This document shows, in pieces, positions 13,371-18,670 of a DNA stretch of 18,670 nucleotides. Source of the DNA: Gammaproteobacteria bacterium (GTDB lineage Bacteria > Pseudomonadota > Gammaproteobacteria > Immundisolibacterales > Immundisolibacteraceae); assembly GCA_003526065.1 (NCBI GenBank), contig DQBD01000095.1, forward strand, positions 834 through 19,503, in the 5' to 3' direction. The notes below the pieces were generated by a model that was not told the origin of the DNA, searched no databases, and saw only the letters and a list, made by a program, of their open reading frames with translations. How positions within the stretch are numbered: position 1 is the first letter of the stretch; every line of letters begins with the position of its first letter. The translations under genes were made by a program, and so were the position numbers.

Positions 13371-14729
13371 TTGGGACTCCCCGAGTGGTGGGGGGCCGGT
13401 CTGGTCGCCGCCCTCCTGGCCATGCTTTTTCAATGGCCGGATCTGGCCGAGCGTTATCCCTCGGCATCACAGCTGGAAAGAGTACAGCGTGCCGGTACCG
13501 TGCGCGCTGCGGTTCCGCTTGATCCGGGTATCGACCAGGCAGCCTTCAAGGACCTGCATCACGCGTTGCTGCGCGAGTTCGCCAACCGCCTGGATGTGAC
13601 CGTGACACTGGTGCCGGCGCCCTCGCAGGTCGCGATGTTCGACATGTTGCGGCGCGGAGAAGTGGACGTCGCCGTACCGGCGCGGCCGGTGGGGGACGGG
13701 CTGCCCGATTATCTGCGGGCGGCGCCAACCTATTATGAAAGTCAGACGCACTTCGTCTGCAGCAGCGCGGTGCGTCGACGGCCGCGCGAGCTGACGCCGA
13801 GCGCGGCGCGTCAGTTACGCGTGTCGAGCAGTGACGGGTACGTGCAGCGCCTGGTGGCCGCCGGCGAGCCGCCGGTTGCCCTGGCGCCGCGCTCGCCGCT
13901 GGGTACCGTGCGTCTGCTCGAACAGGTGGCCGCCGGCGAGATTCCGTGCACTTTGGCTCAGCGGGATGAGGTCGAGCGTGCCCGCCAACGCATGCCGAGC
14001 CTGCGACTGGGCGAGGCCGTGGGCCCGGTGGGCAGCATTGGCTGGCTCATGCGGAACACGCATGACGAGTCGCTGGCGCGACAGGTGGACCGGTTTTTCG
14101 TGCAGGCCAGAAAAAGTGGCCTGTTGGCGCAGTTGCGCAAACAGGAGCATGGCCTGCGGCGCCGGTTCGACGTGGTCGACCTCGAAGGCTTTCGACGCGC
14201 CATGGAAACAAAGCTGCCGCGTTTCGAGGCGGATTTCCGCCGCGCCGCGGCCGAGCATGGCGTCGACTGGCGTCTGGTGGCGGCACTGGCGTATCAGGAA
14301 TCGCGCTGGAACCCGCGTGCCGAGTCACCACGGGGGGCGCGTGGTCTGATGATGCTGATCTCGGCCACGGCACGCAGCATGGGCGCACACGACCGGTTCG
14401 ATGCGAGCGCCTCCATTGCGGCCGGTACGCGCTACCTGGCGTGGCTGCACGAGCAACTGGGTGACGAGGTGGCCGAGCCGGACCGCACCTGGCTCACACT
14501 GGCGGCCTACAACATCGGTCCGGGTGGCCTGGCGCGGGCACGGCGGCATGTGGTGAAGCAGGGCGGCAATCCCAACCGTTGGCCGGAAGTGCGGCGTGTC
14601 CTGCCCAGCCTGCAGCCGGGTGCCCGTGGTTGGGAACCGGTGTTTCACGTCGAGAGCGTGCGCCGGTATTTCGCCTTGCTGAGCTCGGTTGACCCGGTCG
14701 ACGGGCGGCTGGTTCTGGTCGACCTGTAA
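13371..14729 (+). CDS. mltF: Membrane-bound lytic murein transglycosylase F
   Basis: 452 aa from this start. A short hydrophobic segment (about 7-20) is followed by a periplasmic solute-binding-like domain of the SBP_bac_3 type (about 35-265) and a C-terminal SLT lysozyme-like domain. In the latter, catalytic Glu310 lies in AYQESRWNP, then SPRGARGLMML (about 319-329) and AAYNIGPGG (378-386), all characteristic of MltF. It cleaves peptidoglycan strands to 1,6-anhydro products at the outer membrane. No in-frame ATG exists near the N-terminus. TTG at 13371 is used here; CTG at 13365 sits seven bases after GAGGA and may be the true start. GTG at 13302 and 13242 would give longer forms, and GTG at 13179 lies inside the tRNA. 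The protein is certain; the start is not. Confidence 0.9.
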   Translation: MGLPEWWGAGLVAALLAMLFQWPDLAERYPSASQLERVQRAGTVRAAVPLDPGIDQAAFKDLHHALLREFANRLDVTVTLVPAPSQVAMFDMLRRGEVDVAVPARPVGDGLPDYLRAAPTYYESQTHFVCSSAVRRRPRELTPSAARQLRVSSSDGYVQRLVAAGEPPVALAPRSPLGTVRLLEQVAAGEIPCTLAQRDEVERARQRMPSLRLGEAVGPVGSIGWLMRNTHDESLARQVDRFFVQARKSGLLAQLRKQEHGLRRRFDVVDLEGFRRAMETKLPRFEADFRRAAAEHGVDWRLVAALAYQESRWNPRAESPRGARGLMMLISATARSMGAHDRFDASASIAAGTRYLAWLHEQLGDEVAEPDRTWLTLAAYNIGPGGLARARRHVVKQGGNPNRWPEVRRVLPSLQPGARGWEPVFHVESVRRYFALLSSVDPVDGRLVLVDL

Positions 14730-14755
14730 CGCGCGTCGGCGGCGGCCCGGTCAGG

Positions 14756-15526
14756 TCAGTCGGGCGCGCTGGCGCGGCTGCGGCGGCGCCAGTGGCGACG
14801 CCGCGTGAGGGTCAGGATCGGCCCAGACACGGCGTAAGCGGAAAACAGGCTCAGCAGCACCACCGGCGGATTGGTAAACACCACGGCCACGCCGACGGCG
14901 ATCAGGACGGCGGCGAAGAACGGGATGCGCCCGCGCGGGTCGACTTCCTTGAAGCTGTAGTAGCGCAGGTTGCTGACCATCAGCGCACCGCCTCCGGCGG
15001 TGACCAGCAGCGCCAGCGGGGTGCCCACCCATGCTGGAAAATCAAAGTTGTGGCCCGCCCACACGGCGCTTGTAACCAGGGCGGCAGCCGCCGGACTGGG
15101 CAGGCCCTGGAAGTATTGCTTGCCGTACACCTGTGGCTGGGTGTTGAAGCGCGCCAGGCGCAGCGCGGCGGCGGCGGCGTAGAAAAACGCCAGCAGCCAG
15201 CCGGCTTTTCCGAGATTCTGAAGTGCCCAGTCGTAGATGAGCAGCGCCGGCGCGACGCCGAACGCCACCATGTCGCTGAGGGAGTCGTACTCGGCGCCGA
15301 AGTCGGTTTCGGTACCGGTCAGGCGTGCGACCCGGCCGTCGAGGCCGTCGGCCAGGATGGATGCGAATACCGCCAGGCACGCGGCGCCGAACTGGCCGCG
15401 CCCGGCGGCGACGATGGCGTAGAAGCCGGCGAACAGCCCAAGCGTGGTGAACAGGTTGGGCAGAACGTAAATGCCCCTGCGCCGCGGGCGCGGCGCAGGG
15501 GCATCAGGTGGCGGCGTGTTGGCCAT
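14756..15526 (-). CDS. pssA: CDP-diacylglycerol--serine O-phosphatidyltransferase
   Basis: 256 aa membrane enzyme of the CDP-alcohol phosphatidyltransferase family, which makes phosphatidylserine from CDP-diacylglycerol and serine, the first step to phosphatidylethanolamine. The full active-site signature is present: Asp60, Asp63-Gly64, Ala67-Arg68, Gly77, Asp81 and Asp85. The N-terminal LPNLFTTLGLFAGFYAI (22-38) is typical of the membrane-embedded PssA type. About seven hydrophobic segments follow, and the C-terminus is strongly basic. ATG at 15526 is five bases after the ilvC stop. An open frame extends upstream inside ilvC but is a shadow. Its stop faces that of mltF, 26 bases away, with no visible terminator between. 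Confidence 0.94.
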   Translation of the reverse strand: MANTPPPDAPAPRPRRRGIYVLPNLFTTLGLFAGFYAIVAAGRGQFGAACLAVFASILADGLDGRVARLTGTETDFGAEYDSLSDMVAFGVAPALLIYDWALQNLGKAGWLLAFFYAAAAALRLARFNTQPQVYGKQYFQGLPSPAAAALVTSAVWAGHNFDFPAWVGTPLALLVTAGGGALMVSNLRYYSFKEVDPRGRIPFFAAVLIAVGVAVVFTNPPVVLLSLFSAYAVSGPILTLTRRRHWRRRSRASAPD

Positions 15527-15531
15527 GTGCC

Positions 15532-16578
<1,047 letters not shown>

Positions 16579-17073
16579 TCAGGAGCGCAGGGCCTTGGCG
16601 CCGCGTGACAGCGCCGAAGGGCCGCTACGGACCAGTTCGATGATGCTGGCCGGGTCCAGGGCGGCGATGAAGGCGCCGATCTTTTCGCCCTTGCCGGTCA
16701 GCTCGACCACGTAGCTGGTGCGGGTCGCATCAACCACCCGGCCGCGAAAGGCATCGGTGATGCGGGCAATCTCGTCGCGCGCCGCGGCGGTGGCCGCCTT
16801 GACCTTGACCAGCAGGAGTTCGCGTTCGATGTGGGCGCCCTCGGTGACGTCCATCAGCTTGACCACGTCCACCAGCTTGTTCAGCTGCTTGGTGATCTGC
16901 TCGACGATGGCGTCGTCGCCGCTGGTGACCAACGTCATGCGCGACAGACTCGGATCGTCGGTCGGCGCCACACTGAGCGATTCGATGTTGTAGCCACGGG
17001 CCGAGATCAGGCCGGCGACTCGTGACAGGGCGCCGGGTTCGTTTTCCAGCAGCAGGGACAGGATATGTCGCAT
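16579..17073 (-). CDS. ilvH: Acetolactate synthase regulatory (small) subunit
   Basis: 164 aa. It begins with the ACT domain (about 3-76; HILSLLLENEPGALSRVAGL, then GYNIESLSVAPTDD), which binds valine for feedback inhibition in the family. A second ferredoxin-like domain (about 85-160) completes the IlvH/IlvN architecture. It stabilises and activates the catalytic subunit encoded immediately upstream. Its ATG shares one base with that gene's TGA stop (TGATG), so the two subunits are probably made in a coupled ratio. Confidence 0.97.
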   Translation of the reverse strand: MRHILSLLLENEPGALSRVAGLISARGYNIESLSVAPTDDPSLSRMTLVTSGDDAIVEQITKQLNKLVDVVKLMDVTEGAHIERELLLVKVKAATAAARDEIARITDAFRGRVVDATRTSYVVELTGKGEKIGAFIAALDPASIIELVRSGPSALSRGAKALRS

Positions 17074-18670
17074 CAGGCCAGTTCTCGATCACGTAATCCG
17101 TTGTGCAGCGGTGACAGGCGCATCTCGTGCTGGCCCTTGCCGGCCTCGACCATCGGATACACGTTTTCCGACGCGTCGGTCATGAAGTCCAGAAACACCA
17201 GCCGGTCCTTGAGGGCGAACGCTTCCCGCAGCGCGCCTTCGACGTCGCCGGGCTTCTCGACGCGCAGGCCGATGTGCCCATAGGCCTCGGCCAGCTTGAC
17301 GAAGTCGGGCAGGGCATCCATGTACGAGTGCGAGTAGCGACTCTTGTACTGAAACTCCTGCCACTGACGCACCATGCCCATGTAGCGGTTGTTCAGGTTG
17401 ACGATCTTGATCGGCAGCTCGTACTGCTTGGCCGTGGACAGTTCCTGGATGCACATCTGGATACTGGCATCGCCGGTGACACAGACGACGTCGGCGTCGC
17501 GGTGGGCCAGCTTGACGCCGAGCGCCGCCGGCAGTCCGAAGCCCATCGTGCCGAGGCCACCGGAATTGATCCAGCGGTTCGGCTGGGCGAACTTGTAGAA
17601 CTGCGCCGTCCACATCTGGTGCTGGCCGACGTCCGACGCAATGTAGGCGTTGCCACCGGTCACCCGGTGCAGGGCTTCGATGACGGCCTGGGGCTTGATC
17701 AGGTCGCCGCTGGTGTCATAGGCCAGGCACTGCTGGGCCCGCCAGCCCTCGATCCGCGCCCACCAGGCCTTCAGGGACTCGCCGTCCGGCTGCTGATCGA
17801 GGTCGTCCAGCGCCGCCATCAGGTCGTCGAGCACCGGGCCGACCGAGCCGACGATCGGCACGTCGACCTTCACGTTCTTGGAGATGGACGACGGGTCGAT
17901 GTCGATGTGAATGATGCGGGCATAGGGGCAGAAGCTGGCCAGTTCGCCGGTGACGCGATCGTCGAAGCGTGCGCCCACCGCCAGCAGCACGTCGCACTCG
18001 TGCATGGCCATGTTGGCCTCGATGGTGCCGTGCATGCCGAGCATGCCCAGAAACTGCGAATCGTCCGCCGGGTACGCGCCCAGGCCCATCAGGGTATTGG
18101 TGATGGGGAAGCCCAGACGCCGCGTGAGCTGCCGCAACTGTTCGGATGCCTTGCCCAGCACCACGCCGCCGCCGCTGTAGATCATGGGCCGCTTGGCCTT
18201 GACCAGAAGCTGCGCCGCCTTGCGGATCTGGCCGGGGTGCCCCTTGACCGCCGGCACATAGGAACGCATCTCGACGTGTTCGGGGAAGACATAGCGGGTT
18301 CGCGCCGCGGTGACGTCCTTGGGCACATCGACAACCACCGGGCCGGGGCGGCCGGTGGTGGCGATGTGAAACGCCTTGCGCAGCGTCAGCGCCAGGTCGG
18401 CGACGTCCTTGACCAGGAAATTGTGCTTCACGCACGGGCGCGTGATGCCGATGGTGTCGGCTTCCTGGAATGCGTCGTTGCCGATCAGGTGGGTGGCCAC
18501 CTGGCCGGTGATGACGACCATCGGAATGGAATCCATGTAGGCCGTGGCGATGCCGGTGACGGCGTTGGTGGCGCCGGGGCCAGAGGTGACCAGCACCACC
18601 CCGGGCTCGCCGGTGGCGCGCGCGTACCCATCCGCCGCATGCGTGGCCGCCTGCTCGTGGCGCACCAGGA
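17073..18670 (-). CDS. ilvI: Acetolactate synthase catalytic (large) subunit, 5' end beyond window
   Basis: About 532 residues are present. The gene continues past base 18670, so roughly the first 40-45 residues are missing compared with the family. The first visible residues are [17 protein letters not shown]; the Glu is the conserved residue that activates thiamine diphosphate. Further motifs are [17 protein letters not shown], and the diphosphate-Mg2+ motif beginning VTGDASIQM and closing at NLNN. The FAD region ([10 protein letters not shown]) is also seen. The enzyme condenses two pyruvates, or pyruvate and 2-oxobutyrate. An apparent GTG start at 18665 is only an internal valine. Any attenuator or promoter of the operon lies outside the window. 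Confidence 0.97.
   Translation of the reverse strand, partial: LVRHEQAATHAADGYARATGEPGVVLVTSGPGATNAVTGIATAYMDSIPMVVITGQVATHLIGNDAFQEADTIGITRPCVKHNFLVKDVADLALTLRKAFHIATTGRPGPVVVDVPKDVTAARTRYVFPEHVEMRSYVPAVKGHPGQIRKAAQLLVKAKRPMIYSGGGVVLGKASEQLRQLTRRLGFPITNTLMGLGAYPADDSQFLGMLGMHGTIEANMAMHECDVLLAVGARFDDRVTGELASFCPYARIIHIDIDPSSISKNVKVDVPIVGSVGPVLDDLMAALDDLDQQPDGESLKAWWARIEGWRAQQCLAYDTSGDLIKPQAVIEALHRVTGGNAYIASDVGQHQMWTAQFYKFAQPNRWINSGGLGTMGFGLPAALGVKLAHRDADVVCVTGDASIQMCIQELSTAKQYELPIKIVNLNNRYMGMVRQWQEFQYKSRYSHSYMDALPDFVKLAEAYGHIGLRVEKPGDVEGALREAFALKDRLVFLDFMTDASENVYPMVEAGKGQHEMRLSPLHNGLRDRELA

Noticed and set aside
18663..18665. GTG as start codon of ilvI
   Set aside because: It falls just before the conserved RHEQAATHA segment, which lies about 45 residues into the family; the frame is open to the window edge, so the true start is outside.

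Overview
This window looks like chromosomal DNA from a G+C-rich proteobacterium, most probably a gammaproteobacterium. The reasons are the gene order ilvI-ilvH-ilvC-pssA, the birA-coaX-SPOR cluster, MltF, a YajG-type lipoprotein and an AlkB-type hydroxylase. This assignment is an inference from gene content and order, and I cannot name a genus. Genes are tightly packed. No intergenic stretch exceeds about 250 bases, and I see no transposase, integrase, phage gene or CRISPR array.

Left part (1-2703, all minus strand): an AlkB-type non-haem di-iron hydroxylase, a YajG-family lipoprotein, and an atypical short-chain dehydrogenase-like protein that lacks the catalytic tyrosine. The alkB leader is nearly all secondary structure, and its Shine-Dalgarno sequence lies inside a perfect hairpin.

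2704-4985: a divergent intergenic region with two perfect inverted repeats leads into two tandem plus-strand paralogues of the DHDPS/N-acetylneuraminate-lyase superfamily. Both are 321 aa, they align without gaps, and they are 69% identical by hand count. Both keep the Schiff-base lysine and the active-site tyrosine. Both replace the family's usual GTTGE-type signature with GGFI(S/A)EC. A strong intrinsic terminator follows. This pair is the best candidate for something undescribed.

5004-7922 (minus): three overlapping genes, read as GT4 glycosyltransferase, DUF2334-type deacetylase-like protein and LPG_synthase_TM/UPF0104 membrane protein. They look like one translationally coupled envelope-glycan or glycolipid operon.

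8041-13102 (plus): a dihaem cytochrome b561-type protein, tRNA-Arg(CCU), then birA (biotin ligase/repressor), coaX (type III pantothenate kinase) and a SPOR-domain protein. These three overlap one another. They are followed by the Mg2+ channel gene mgtE, whose leader holds two hairpins.

13151-14729: tRNA-Ser(CGA) on the minus strand, divergent from mltF, a lytic transglycosylase whose start codon is non-standard.

14756-18670 (minus): ilvI (5' end beyond the window), ilvH, ilvC and pssA, packed as an operon for branched-chain amino acid and phosphatidylserine synthesis.
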